A DNA stretch of 64,000 nt, taken from NCBI GenBank assembly GCA_023284085.1, contig JAKVHY010000028.1:23846-87845 (forward strand). The letters run 5' to 3'. The stretch's first letter is position 1. Each line of letters opens with the position of its first letter. This stretch comes from Shewanella benthica. GTDB taxonomy: Bacteria; Pseudomonadota; Gammaproteobacteria; Enterobacterales; Shewanellaceae. Made by a program: the position numbers and the translations under genes. Shown in pieces: positions 51,170-59,776 of this stretch. Under the pieces are notes generated by a model, which was not told where the DNA came from, did no database searches, and saw only the letters and a list, made by a program, of their open reading frames with translations.

Positions 51170-51655
51170 TTATTGGTCAAGGGACAGAAAATTGATGGCA
51201 TCGGTGGGGCAGGGGGAAGCGCAGGCGCCGCAGCCGGTGCATAGGTCTGTGTTTATCACAGGTTTAGGTGCCTGGCCGATGGCGGATTTAAAGCTGATGG
51301 CGCGCTCATCGCAGGCATCTTTACAGCTTTGGCACCACACGCCTTTATACGCCAGACAGGTCTCCTGTACCACAGCCTTTAATTCCCAGGGGGCTTGTGC
51401 GGTATCGAGAAACAAGGGCTCGGGGCAAACTTCGACGCACTTCTTACAGAAGGTACACTCGTCATCGGCAAAGTTAATCTCAGGAAAACCACCATCCCCT
51501 CGGAAAATAATCTGTGTCTCGCAGGCCTTGATGCACTTATCACAGCGGGTGCAGATATCGGTAAATTCGATATCTGTTTTACTCCATGGCGGTCGTATTG
51601 CGTTGGACTTTTTTCGACTAAAAAGGCGTCGACGACTCTGATTGATATTACTCAT
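51170..51655 (-). CDS. napF: Ferredoxin-type protein NapF
   Basis: A 161-residue iron-sulfur protein. Three four-cysteine clusters are visible: CTRCDKCIKAC, CTFCKKCVEVC and CTGCGACASPC, with a further CQSCKDAC pair between. The twin-arginine-like beginning SRRRLFSRKK and the spacing match NapF, a cytoplasmic protein associated with periplasmic nitrate reductase maturation. No other nap gene is in the window, so it is an isolated copy. A hairpin separates it from galE upstream. Confidence 0.88.
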   Translation of the reverse strand: MSNINQSRRRLFSRKKSNAIRPPWSKTDIEFTDICTRCDKCIKACETQIIFRGDGGFPEINFADDECTFCKKCVEVCPEPLFLDTAQAPWELKAVVQETCLAYKGVWCQSCKDACDERAISFKSAIGQAPKPVINTDLCTGCGACASPCPTDAINFLSLDQ

Positions 51656-51681
51656 TTGCTACTGCTTCATTAAGTGAAAAC

Positions 51682-51729
51682 TAAGGTCCTGGAACCATCT
51701 TATATTCAAGCCTAGAACCTAGGACCTTA
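51682..51729 (-). terminator. Terminator after the galU-galE operon
   Basis: TAAGGTCCT at 51682-51690 pairs with AGGACCTTA at 51721-51729, with inner imperfect pairing. It resembles the hairpin at 32305-32334 (shared CCTAGGA/TCCTAGG elements). Confidence 0.6.
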
Positions 51730-51738
51730 ATTTATAGT

Positions 51739-52752
51739 CTATTGCCCATAGCCATTAGGATTACTCGACTGCCAGTGCCAGCTGCTACTGGCCATATCTT
51801 CCAGGCTATGGGTCGCTTTCCAGTTCAGTTCGCTCTGGGCTTTATCCGGGTTTGCATAACAAGCGGCAATATCTCCTGGACGACGTGGGACAATTTGATA
51901 CTTGATGGGCTTACCGCAGGCCTTCTCAAAGGCTTTCACCATGTCGATAACGCTGTAGCCTTGGCCTGTGCCTAAGTTATAGGTTACCAATCCAGACTGA
52001 GTGTTGAGTTTATCTAACGCCCTTAGATGACCGACGGCCAGGTCGACCACATGAATATAGTCACGGACTCCGGTGCCATCATGGGTGTCATAATCATCAC
52101 CGAATACGCTGAGTTTATCACGTTTCCCCACGGCTACCTGAGCGATAAACGGCATCAGATTATTGGGTATATCATTAGGGTCTTCACCTATACGGCCACT
52201 CGAGTGAGCGCCTACGGGATTGAAGTAGCGCAGTATGGCGATGTTCCAGCTTGGATCTGAATGATGCAGATCTTGTAATATATGCTCGACCATTAGCTTA
52301 GACTGACCGTAGGGGTTAGTTGCACCTGTGGGAAAGTCTTCGGTGATAGGTAGGCTGGCAGGATCGCCGTAAACGGTGGCCGACGAGCTAAAGACGAGAT
52401 TTTTAACATGGTTAGCCATCATGACTTCGCATAGGACTAGGGTGCCGGTGACATTGTTCTCATAATAGCGTAACGGCTGGGCCACCGATTCACCAACGGC
52501 TTTGAGCCCAGCGAAATGGATCACAGATTGGATTTGATGGTCAGTGAACACCTTCTGCAGGAAGGCTTTATTGAGCACATCACCTTGATAAAATGTGACT
52601 GATTTTCCGCTGATCTCTTCTACTCTATGTAAAGCCTCGATGCTCGAGTTAACTAAGTTGTCGACGATAACGACGTCTTGTCCCGCATTTAACAGCTCTA
52701 CCACTGTATGGCTACCGATATAACCCGCGCCACCTGTGACTAATATGGTCAT
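51739..52752 (-). CDS. galE: UDP-glucose 4-epimerase (GalE)
   Basis: A 337-residue short-chain dehydrogenase epimerase interconverting UDP-glucose and UDP-galactose. It begins MTILVTGGAGYIGSHTVVEL, with SSSATVYGDP, the catalytic YGQSK and the RYFNPVGAH segment, typical of GalE and of its usual length. Its ATG overlaps the end of galU by four bases (ATGA), so galU and galE form one coupled unit. It provides UDP-galactose for envelope glycans or galactose use; no galK or galT is in the window. Confidence 0.95.
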   Translation of the reverse strand: MTILVTGGAGYIGSHTVVELLNAGQDVVIVDNLVNSSIEALHRVEEISGKSVTFYQGDVLNKAFLQKVFTDHQIQSVIHFAGLKAVGESVAQPLRYYENNVTGTLVLCEVMMANHVKNLVFSSSATVYGDPASLPITEDFPTGATNPYGQSKLMVEHILQDLHHSDPSWNIAILRYFNPVGAHSSGRIGEDPNDIPNNLMPFIAQVAVGKRDKLSVFGDDYDTHDGTGVRDYIHVVDLAVGHLRALDKLNTQSGLVTYNLGTGQGYSVIDMVKAFEKACGKPIKYQIVPRRPGDIAACYANPDKAQSELNWKATHSLEDMASSSWHWQSSNPNGYGQ

Positions 52753-53672
52753 GACTGCTTTTCCTCGTTTAACTCTGATACTAGATTGATTAGGTATTGT
52801 TTGAAATCTTGGCCTATCTCTTTATGACGCAGGGCATGCTCTATGTTGGCCTGCATATATCCCAGCTTGTTGCCGCAATCGTGGCTCTTTCCCTTCATGT
52901 AATAGGCATTTACCGTCTGCTTTTCCATCATCATGGCGATGGCATCTGTGAGCTGAATCTCATCTCCGGCCCCTGCTGGAGTCTTGGCCAGTAATGGCCA
53001 AATATCTGCGGGGAGGATGTAACGCCCGACGACGGCGAGATTTGATGGAGCCTCATCTATGCTGGGTTTCTCTACCAGCTGAGCTAAAGGCGCCGAATCA
53101 CCAGGTGTTAACTGATGGCCATTGACGTCGGCGATACCATATTGATTGACTTGCTCTAAGGGCACGCCTTCAACCATGATCTGGCCGATATTGGTTGAAT
53201 TAAATAACTTCACCATTTCAGCCAAGTTATCTTGGCTGAGGTCGCAGCTGGCTTCATCGACGATAACATCGGGCAATAGTACGGCAAAGGGCTCATCTCC
53301 TATTACCGGCTTAGCGCACAAAATAGCATGGCCTAACCCTTTCGCCTGGGCTTGCCTGACACTGATCACTGTTACACCGGTTGGACAGATGGACTGCACT
53401 TCGCTTAATAGTTGGCGTTTCACTCGTCTTTCTAGCTGGGCCTCGAGTTCGAAACTGGTATCGAAATGGTTTTCAATCGGATTCTTACTGGCATGGGTAA
53501 CCAGGACAATTTCATTGATACCTGCGGCGATGGCTTCATTGACAACATATTGAATTAGTGGCTTATCGACGACGGGCAGCATCTCTTTCGGAATGGCCTT
53601 AGTCGCAGGAAGCATCCTTGTTCCTAGTCCTGCAACCGGGATCACAGCTTTACGTATTTTCGCTTGTTTCAT
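52749..53672 (-). CDS. galU: UTP-glucose-1-phosphate uridylyltransferase (GalU), second copy
   Basis: A 307-residue GalU with the same landmarks as the first (IPVAGLGTRMLPATKAIPKE; QAQAKGLGHAILCAKP; VEKPSIDEAPSNLAVVGRY; KSHDCGNKLGYM). It carries a slightly longer N-terminus (MKQAKIRKA), and many residues differ from the copy at 11807, so the two are diverged paralogues. AGGA lies five bases before the ATG. It is transcribed with galE, and is probably the general supply of UDP-glucose, while the other copy stands with ugd. Confidence 0.94.
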   Translation of the reverse strand: MKQAKIRKAVIPVAGLGTRMLPATKAIPKEMLPVVDKPLIQYVVNEAIAAGINEIVLVTHASKNPIENHFDTSFELEAQLERRVKRQLLSEVQSICPTGVTVISVRQAQAKGLGHAILCAKPVIGDEPFAVLLPDVIVDEASCDLSQDNLAEMVKLFNSTNIGQIMVEGVPLEQVNQYGIADVNGHQLTPGDSAPLAQLVEKPSIDEAPSNLAVVGRYILPADIWPLLAKTPAGAGDEIQLTDAIAMMMEKQTVNAYYMKGKSHDCGNKLGYMQANIEHALRHKEIGQDFKQYLINLVSELNEEKQS

Positions 53673-53918
53673 TTCTATCCTTTGCTTAGTTGCCTAATTC
53701 GGTTGCAAAACCAGCTTAACGTGCTGAGTTTAGTCGCTTATCATGAGTTTCGTCAGTGATAATTACAGCCTCACTGCTCTATTTTAATAAACTGACAAAG
53801 AAAAGCCATGTTATTAGCCTACTTAGGCGTAAAAGTGCATTTCTATAATACCCCGTAAAGTTAAAGGTACGGGTTAATGGCATTAGTTCTAGTAGGTTAT
53901 GATATTCATCACTTAGGC

Positions 53919-53936
53919 TGTAACAAAAAGATTACA
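53919..53936. promoter_or_regulatory. TyrR box upstream of phhA
   Basis: TGTAAC-AAAAAG-ATTACA differs from the TyrR consensus TGTAAA-N6-TTTACA by one base in each half. It lies about 105 bases before phhA. The rest of the 369-base gap to galU shows no gene I can support. Confidence 0.65.
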
Positions 53937-54022
53937 AAATTGGTGTGGATTTAGGCAAACAATAAACTGTGAGGGAGTTAACAAAAAAGCTCGATTGATC
54001 GAGTATGAATAAGGGAACCATA

Positions 54023-54049
54023 ATGAGTAATGTAAAAAGACATGAGTAA
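54023..54049 (+). other. Possible 8-codon leader ORF overlapping the phhA start
   Basis: ATG at 54023 has AAGGGA about seven bases upstream and encodes MSNVKRHE, stopping at TAA 54047-54049, six bases past the phhA ATG. The phhA ATG has no good ribosome-binding site of its own, so ribosomes finishing the leader may restart at phhA. Confidence 0.35.
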
Positions 54050-54839
54050 AAATACACAGTATGTGGCTCGATTACCTGATGCGGATGGCCACATAGATTA
54101 CCCTCAAGCAGAACATGATATCTGGCAAGCCTTGTATTCGAGACAGCTGGGGAATTTATCTGAATACGCCTGTAACGAGTATCAACAAGGTCTGATCGAT
54201 CTGGGCTTATCGGACAGTAATATTCCACAGCTTCAGGATATCGATAAGGTGTTGCTAGATACGACGGGCTGGAAAACGGCTGCCGTGCCAGCATTGATCT
54301 CTTTCGAGCGCTTCTTTGAGCTGCTGGCTAATCGAGAGTTTCCTGTTGCCACCTTTATCCGCAGTAAAGATGAATTTGATTATTTAAGAGAACCAGACAT
54401 TTTCCATGAGGTGTTCGGCCATTGTCCCCTGTTGACCAACGAGTCGTTCGCTAAGTTTTCACATACTTATGGAAAATTAGGTTTGTCGGCGAGCAAGGAG
54501 GACAGGGTATTACTGGCTCGTTTGTACTGGTTTACCGTCGAGTTCGGCCTGATCCGCAATCGAGACCATTCTTTGTCAATCTATGGTGGTGGTATATTGA
54601 GTTCACCGGGAGAAACCTTATATGCGATGGGTGGTGAGCCACAGATTAAACCTTTTGACCTCGTCGATGTGTTAAGAACACCTTATCGCATCGATATCAT
54701 GCAGCCTGTCTATTACGCCGTAGAGGGCTTATCGTTTCTCGATGAAATCGTTGAGATGGATATCATGGGAGCCGTAGCAGAAGCTAAACAGCTTGGCATG
54801 TTTGCCCCCCTGTATGAGCCGAAATCTAAAGCCAGTTAA
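54042..54839 (+). CDS. phhA: Phenylalanine 4-monooxygenase (PhhA)
   Basis: A 265-residue bacterial aromatic amino acid hydroxylase that turns phenylalanine into tyrosine with tetrahydropterin and oxygen. The non-haem iron site is visible: two histidines in IFHEVFGHCPLL and the glutamate in YWFTVEFGLI. The length fits the bacterial enzymes. It is followed after 50 bases by phhB, which recycles its pterin, and then by tyrR. A TyrR box lies upstream. A short leader ORF overlaps its start. Confidence 0.96.
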   Translation: MSKNTQYVARLPDADGHIDYPQAEHDIWQALYSRQLGNLSEYACNEYQQGLIDLGLSDSNIPQLQDIDKVLLDTTGWKTAAVPALISFERFFELLANREFPVATFIRSKDEFDYLREPDIFHEVFGHCPLLTNESFAKFSHTYGKLGLSASKEDRVLLARLYWFTVEFGLIRNRDHSLSIYGGGILSSPGETLYAMGGEPQIKPFDLVDVLRTPYRIDIMQPVYYAVEGLSFLDEIVEMDIMGAVAEAKQLGMFAPLYEPKSKAS

Positions 54840-54889
54840 CTAGTACCAATCTCACTTAGTTTAAGATCAATAAATAAGAAGGAAGAATA

Positions 54890-55228
54890 ATGTCCAAGTT
54901 ATCGGAAATGAAATGTGAAGCGTGTCAGGCCGACGCACCTAAAGTCTCTGACGGTGAACTCGCGGAGCTGATAAGAATGATCCCAGATTGGGGAGTCGAA
55001 GTGCGTGATGGCGTGATGCAGTTAGAGCGCGTCTACAAGTTCAAAAACTTTAAACTTGCCATGGTATTCACCAATACGCTGGCGGAACTGGCCGAGGCTG
55101 AATTTCATCATCCGGGGATCTTAACCGAGTGGGGCAAGGTCACTGTGACCTGGTGGTCTCATTCCATTAAGGGACTGCATAAGAACGATTTCATCATGGC
55201 GGCCAAGACCGACCAGTTATTAACTTAA
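54890..55228 (+). CDS. phhB: Pterin-4a-carbinolamine dehydratase (PhhB)
   Basis: A 112-residue dehydratase that regenerates the pterin cofactor of PhhA. The conserved block EAEFHHPGILTEWGKVTVTWWSH (about residues 68-90) contains the active-site histidines. It lies directly after phhA on the same strand, with AAGGAAG close to its ATG. A terminator-like hairpin at 55363-55398 follows. Confidence 0.94.
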   Translation: MSKLSEMKCEACQADAPKVSDGELAELIRMIPDWGVEVRDGVMQLERVYKFKNFKLAMVFTNTLAELAEAEFHHPGILTEWGKVTVTWWSHSIKGLHKNDFIMAAKTDQLLT

Positions 55229-55362
55229 CATTTATTCATATAAAATCAGCAGGTTAGTTTCTCTAGCTTGCTTGTTTTTTTCAAAGCGGTCCCTCGTACT
55301 GTAAACAAGACTTGCCACATTTATCATAACCTTCTAACGTATAAGCCTTTGATGAACTGCTG

Positions 55363-55398
55363 AAAGCCGAGTTTCATATTTGAAATAGACGGCTTTTT
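55363..55398 (+). terminator. Rho-independent terminator after phhB
   Basis: AAAGCCG at 55363-55369 pairs with CGGCTTT at 55390-55396, with partial inner pairing of GTTTCA and TGAAAT and a T run. It lies 52 bases before the tyrR start, so tyrR may be expressed partly by read-through. Confidence 0.6.
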
Positions 55399-55450
55399 AT
55401 TTGTGAGTTATCCCAATAACTATATTATTAATAAAGGGAAATTTGACAGT

Positions 55451-56989
55451 ATGCGCCTTGAAGTATGTTGTTTGGACCGGGTCGGTCTGGCCAAAGACAT
55501 TTTGATGATTTTAGAAGGTTACGGCATCAACCTTATCGCGATAGATGCCAGTAACCAAGGTTTCCTCTATCTGCAGTTCGCCGAAGTCAATTTCGATGTG
55601 CTCAGCGAGTTATTGCCCCTGATCAGGAAAGTGGAGGGGGTGCATGATGTCCGCACCGTCTCCTTTATGCCATCGGAGCAGGAACATTACGCCTTAAAAA
55701 CCTTGTTGAAGACTCTGCCCGATTCTGTGTTTTCACTGGATGTGAAAGGCCGGGTGCGGATCGTGAATGAATCTGCACTCATGACGGTGGGAATGGCTGA
55801 ACATGAAATAATAGATGAACCGCTTAATCACTGGGTTCAGGGGTTTAACTTTAGTCGTTGGCTCAGTGAGGGCTTAGTGCTGGCGCAGGCGACTCGAGTC
55901 AACATAGGACAAAATGAATATCTAGCCGAAATGCTACCCATCTATCTGCCCGATGAGAATGAGAAAAGCATACTCGCAGGCGCCGTAGTCTCGTTGAAAT
56001 CGCCGGCGCGAGTGGGCAAGCAGTTCAATGCTCTTCAGAGTCAAACTGTGGGCTTCGAAAACGTTCTTGTGACCAGTGACAAGATGAAAGAAGTGCTGGT
56101 ACAGGCACGCCGTATGGCGCAACTCGATGCGCCTCTGTTGATCACCGGGGAGACAGGGACGGGCAAGGAACTGATGGCCAGGGCATGTCACGATGCCAGT
56201 ATGCGCAGAGAGCATCCTTTTATCGCCATCAACTGCGCGGCCCTGCCGGACAGTGCCGCCGAAGAGGAGTTGTTTGGCTTCGTCAGTAACGGTACTGTGG
56301 TGAAGAGAGGTTTCTTCGAGGAGGGCAAGGGCGGGACTGTTTTTCTCGATGAGATTGCCGAGATGTCTAAATCGGCACAGGTTAAGCTGCTACGCCTACT
56401 CCAGGACGGAACCTTCAGACGGTTAGGCGGAGACAATGAGGTGAGGGCCGATGTCAGGATCATCTGTTCGACTCAGAAGAATCTGGCTGAGTTGTGTCAG
56501 ACCGGCGAGTTCAGAGAAGATCTGTTTTATCGAATCCATGTATTGAGTTTTCACATGCCTTCACTGCGTGAGCGCAAGGTGGATGTGATCCCACTTACAG
56601 AGATGTTCCTCGAGCATTATAGCCAACAACTGTCTATTCCAATCAGGCGTATTTCGGCTCAATGCCGAGAGCATTTACTCAACTATGCCTGGCCGGGGAA
56701 TGTGCGTCAGCTTAAGAATGCCATCTTCAGGGCCGTGTCTATGTGGGATGGCTCTGCCGAGTTATCGGTGGAGCACCTGAAATTGCCTTCCTATGCGGAA
56801 GGGTTTGGTTATTTTGACCATCAATTTGAGGGAAGCTTAGATCAGGCAATGAAACAATTTGAATCCAGCTTGCTAAGGCGACTCTACCCGGCATATCCAA
56901 GCACGCGTCAGCTGGCTAAGAAGTTGGGCGTTTCACACACTGCTATCGCCAATAAGCTCAGAGAGTATAAGATCAGCAAGCAAAAATAG
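55451..56989 (+). CDS. tyrR: TyrR-type transcriptional regulator
   Basis: A 512-residue protein of the TyrR type. It starts with an ACT domain (MRLEVCCLDRVGLAKDILM), then PAS (about 80-190), an AAA+ domain with ITGETGTGKELMARA and FREDLFYRI, and a C-terminal helix-turn-helix (STRQLAKKLGVSHTAIANK). The GAFTGA loop that contacts sigma-54 is replaced by FVSNGTVVKRG, as in E. coli TyrR, which works with sigma-70. ATG 55451 gives the family length (513 in E. coli); the frame upstream of it is not typical. It would control aromatic amino acid genes, including the phhAB operon with its TyrR box. Confidence 0.92.
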   Translation: MRLEVCCLDRVGLAKDILMILEGYGINLIAIDASNQGFLYLQFAEVNFDVLSELLPLIRKVEGVHDVRTVSFMPSEQEHYALKTLLKTLPDSVFSLDVKGRVRIVNESALMTVGMAEHEIIDEPLNHWVQGFNFSRWLSEGLVLAQATRVNIGQNEYLAEMLPIYLPDENEKSILAGAVVSLKSPARVGKQFNALQSQTVGFENVLVTSDKMKEVLVQARRMAQLDAPLLITGETGTGKELMARACHDASMRREHPFIAINCAALPDSAAEEELFGFVSNGTVVKRGFFEEGKGGTVFLDEIAEMSKSAQVKLLRLLQDGTFRRLGGDNEVRADVRIICSTQKNLAELCQTGEFREDLFYRIHVLSFHMPSLRERKVDVIPLTEMFLEHYSQQLSIPIRRISAQCREHLLNYAWPGNVRQLKNAIFRAVSMWDGSAELSVEHLKLPSYAEGFGYFDHQFEGSLDQAMKQFESSLLRRLYPAYPSTRQLAKKLGVSHTAIANKLREYKISKQK

Positions 56990-57160
56990 ATGTAAAAGCT
57001 TATTGCCACGCGGTGACTGTTTTTTTCAGCATATTTTCGGTGAAAAGCCCCTATTTTAGCTGAGGGGAGTGAGTGTAATTATATCTTTACGGAATAGGGG
57101 CTTATTGGGGCTCATGTGATTTAGGTCACGCTATTCCTATCTGGCTATGCTTAAGGTACT

Positions 57161-57431
57161 TATACCATTCCGAGTAAGTATCTGAACATTCAGCGGGAAT
57201 TCAGAGCACAGTAGGCAAGGCGAATGTTTGAAGCTAATAGTTATTCTATATCGAGAACATTCAACGTAGCATAAAGGGCTTTGAAACCCGCACTGCGTGA
57301 GGCTCTCAGTGTTTCTACTTCTGCGTTACATTGACTTAAAAGGGAATAACCATTTCCTCATCAATGCGCCTTGAATTAAAAAAACTGAGAGTCTCTGAAC
57401 TGACCAGATACTTATATGGAATGGTATTATA
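57161..57431. mobile_element. MITE-like element with 22-bp terminal inverted repeats
   Basis: TACCATTCCGAGTAAGTATC at 57163 and the inverse of TACCATTCCATATAAGTATC at 57407-57426 bound about 270 bases that hold no ORF. Inner short inverted repeats (GAGGCTCTCAGT near 57299 and ACTGAGAGTCTC near 57384) are present. It has no transposase and looks non-autonomous. It lies in the 519-base gap between tyrR and fahA; the rest of that gap shows nothing I can name. Confidence 0.65.
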
Positions 57432-57508
57432 CAACCATTATTACAATAGACATGATACTCGACTGAGATCAAAACTCAGTCGGGTGCAGATTTAGGATAG
57501 GAGCGGGT

Positions 57509-58495
57509 ATGAAGTTAGCCAGTTATAACAATGGTCGTCGTGATGGCCAGTTGATGTTAGTGAGTAAAGATCTTTCTAAAACTGTGGCTGTGCCTGCAAT
57601 TGCTCATACGATGCAGCAGCTAATAGATACCTGGGAGCTACTGCAGCCACAACTGCAAGAGCTGTATGAAGCGTTAAACGATGGCCTGATCGATAATGCC
57701 GTCGATTTCGATGAAGCCAAATGTTTATCCCCTCTGCCCCGTGCTTTTCAATGGGCCGATGGCAGTGCTTATGTTAATCACGTCGAGCTGGTACGTAAGG
57801 CTCGTGGCGCCGAGATGCCAGAGACATTCTGGACCAATCCTTTGGTCTATCAAGGCGGCTCAGATTGCTTTATCGCGCCTAAAGCCGATATTCCATTGGC
57901 GAGTGAAGAGTGGGGCATAGATTTCGAGTCCGAAATTGCCGTTATTACCGATGATGTACCTATGGGCGTATCTGCCGATTCTGCCCAGAAGCATATCAAG
58001 TTGCTGATGTTAGTGAATGATGTGTCTCTGCGTAACTTGATCCCGGGTGAATTGGCTAAGGGCTTCGGCTTCTTCCAGGCCAAGCCATCGAGCAGTTTCT
58101 CTCCTGTGGCGGTGACGCCTGATGAGCTGGGTGCTCGCTGGGAAGACTCGAAAGTGCATCTGCCACTTATCACTCATTTCAACAATGAGCTGTTCGGTCG
58201 CCCTAATGCCGGCATCGACATGACATTCAACTTTAGTCAGTTGGTGTCACATGTTGCCATGACCAGACCCTTAGGCGCTGGTGCCATCATAGGTTCGGGT
58301 ACCATCTCAAACTATGATCGTTCGGCGGGTTCCAGCTGTTTGGCCGAGACGCGCATGCTAGAAACGATTGCCGATGGTAAACCATCGACCCCATTTATGA
58401 AGTTTGGCGATCGGGTGCGTATCGAGATGCTCGATGATAATGAGCAGACTATTTTCGGTTCAATCGATCAGCAAGTCGTCGAGTATAAAGGTTAA
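57509..58495 (+). CDS. fahA: Fumarylacetoacetase-family hydrolase
   Basis: A 328-residue FAH-family enzyme, which splits fumarylacetoacetate to fumarate and acetoacetate at the end of tyrosine breakdown. Marks are FWTNPLVYQGGSD, the metal site EEWGIDFESEIAVITDD, LLMLVNDVSLRNLIPGEL and GSGTISNYDR. It is the shorter bacterial form. It is followed by maiA and lies downstream of phhA, phhB and tyrR. AGGAGCG is eight bases before the ATG. The homogentisate dioxygenase and hydroxyphenylpyruvate dioxygenase genes are not in the window. Confidence 0.92.
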   Translation: MKLASYNNGRRDGQLMLVSKDLSKTVAVPAIAHTMQQLIDTWELLQPQLQELYEALNDGLIDNAVDFDEAKCLSPLPRAFQWADGSAYVNHVELVRKARGAEMPETFWTNPLVYQGGSDCFIAPKADIPLASEEWGIDFESEIAVITDDVPMGVSADSAQKHIKLLMLVNDVSLRNLIPGELAKGFGFFQAKPSSSFSPVAVTPDELGARWEDSKVHLPLITHFNNELFGRPNAGIDMTFNFSQLVSHVAMTRPLGAGAIIGSGTISNYDRSAGSSCLAETRMLETIADGKPSTPFMKFGDRVRIEMLDDNEQTIFGSIDQQVVEYKG

Positions 58496-58516
58496 CTTTT
58501 ACAATATGTGATAGAG

Positions 58517-58549
58517 CGGGGCTAATTCAATTGGATTAGCCCCGTTTTT
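58517..58549 (+). terminator. Rho-independent terminator between fahA and maiA
   Basis: CGGGGCTAAT at 58517-58526 pairs with ATTAGCCCCG at 58535-58544, followed by five T. It lies 40 bases before maiA. Confidence 0.8.
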
Positions 58550-58590
58550 GTAAGCCCAGACTTTTAAGCCCAAATTTTTAAGGAAGTATG

Positions 58591-59247
58591 ATGTTGAAAT
58601 TATACGGATACTGGCGTTCGAGCGCCGCATATAGAGTCCGAATTGCCTTGAACCTTAAAGGACTCGATGCCGACTTGTTATCAGTACACTTGGTGAAAGA
58701 TGGCGGTGAGCAGCATAAGGCCGACTATGCCAAGCTAAACCCTCAGGAGTTAGTGCCGACCTTAGTCGATATCGATGAAAGTGGTAATGAGTTCGTGTTG
58801 TCGCAATCTATGGCTATTCTCGAGTATCTGGAAGACTGCTATCCACAGAGTGCTCTGCTTCCTACAGAAGCCAAATCTAAGGCACTAGTGCGCGCGCTCG
58901 CATTGTCTATCGCCTGTGAAATTCATCCGCTCAACAATCTTAAGGTGCTGCAGTACTTGGCTGGCGAGATTGGCATAGCCGATGAGGCTAAATCTGCCTG
59001 GTATCATCATTGGATCCATGAGGGATTCGGTGCATTGGAACAACAACTCGAGAAGCATGCCGGACGTTTCTGCTTCGGTGACAGCGTGACCTTAGTGGAT
59101 CTCTGCTTAATTCCACAGGTATACAACGCCCATCGCTTCAAGGTGGATTTGACCCGCTATCCCAATATTTTGCGTGTCACTGAAAATTGTAATCAACAGG
59201 ATGCATTTATCCAAGCCATGCCAGAAAATCAGTTTGATGCCAGCTAA
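58591..59247 (+). CDS. maiA: Maleylacetoacetate isomerase (MaiA)
   Basis: A zeta-class glutathione-S-transferase of 218 residues that isomerises maleylacetoacetate to fumarylacetoacetate, the step before FahA. It shows LYGYWRSSAAYRVRIALN with the SSCS-like active-site region (here SSAA), the NPQELVPTLVD glutathione site, QSMAILEYLE, and IACEIHPLNNL. Of two adjacent ATG codons, 58591 is preferred, since AAGGA is then six bases away. Its order after fahA is typical. Confidence 0.93.
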   Translation: MLKLYGYWRSSAAYRVRIALNLKGLDADLLSVHLVKDGGEQHKADYAKLNPQELVPTLVDIDESGNEFVLSQSMAILEYLEDCYPQSALLPTEAKSKALVRALALSIACEIHPLNNLKVLQYLAGEIGIADEAKSAWYHHWIHEGFGALEQQLEKHAGRFCFGDSVTLVDLCLIPQVYNAHRFKVDLTRYPNILRVTENCNQQDAFIQAMPENQFDAS

Positions 59248-59299
59248 CTGAGGCGAGACTACTGGTGTATAACGCTATAAATGTTATAGGCTACTTTGT

Positions 59300-59329
59300 C
59301 ATAAGAGTCAGGTGAAACTGACTCTTATG
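59300..59329. terminator. Bidirectional terminator between maiA and the FKBP gene
   Basis: CATAAGAGTCAG at 59300-59311 pairs with CTGACTCTTATG at 59318-59329 around GTGAAA, a perfect 12-bp stem between convergent genes. Confidence 0.75.
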
Positions 59330-59342
59330 CATCGCTAATTAG

Positions 59343-59684
59343 TTAGTCATCTCGAGTGAGCACTTCTAATAGCTCAATCTCGAAAGATAGATCAGAATTG
59401 GCTGGGATCATAGATCCTATTTGACGCTCTCCATAGGCAAGATGAGCCGGAACCTCGAGCTTACGCTTACCGCCGACCTTCATCCCCATTAAACCGATAT
59501 CCCAGCCCTTGATCACTCGGCCCGTGCCTATGACACATTGAAATGCCTTGCCCTTGTCGTAGGAAGAATCAAATTTAGTCCCATCTTGCAAAAAGCCTTC
59601 ATACTGGGTGGTGATTAAGGCGCCTTTGACTAATTCTTTGCCGTCGCCAATCTTTATGTCTGTTACTTGTAATTCACTATTCAT
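59343..59684 (-). CDS. FKBP-type peptidyl-prolyl cis-trans isomerase
   Basis: A 113-residue single-domain FKBP. It has the family pattern GALITTQYEGFLQDGTKFDSSYDKG (about residues 22-46), GWDIGLMGMKVGGKRKLEVPAHLAYG (about 59-84) and IPANSDLSFEIELL. No signal peptide is seen, so it works in the cytoplasm, folding proteins at prolines. It is a single-gene unit convergent with maiA. Confidence 0.92.
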   Translation of the reverse strand: MNSELQVTDIKIGDGKELVKGALITTQYEGFLQDGTKFDSSYDKGKAFQCVIGTGRVIKGWDIGLMGMKVGGKRKLEVPAHLAYGERQIGSMIPANSDLSFEIELLEVLTRDD

Positions 59685-59776
59685 CAGTTTGTCTCTGTTA
59701 ATACCAATCGGTATAAATGCTTTTATTCTGGCTATGTTGCGATGATTTTATCACGCCTATAAATGTAAACTAAGCA

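Noticed and set aside
51192..51641. 149-codon ORF opposite napF
   Set aside because: Antisense to a well-conserved four-cysteine protein; an open frame by base composition.
53146..53553. 135-codon ORF opposite the second galU
   Set aside because: Antisense to conserved GalU sequence; no start signal.
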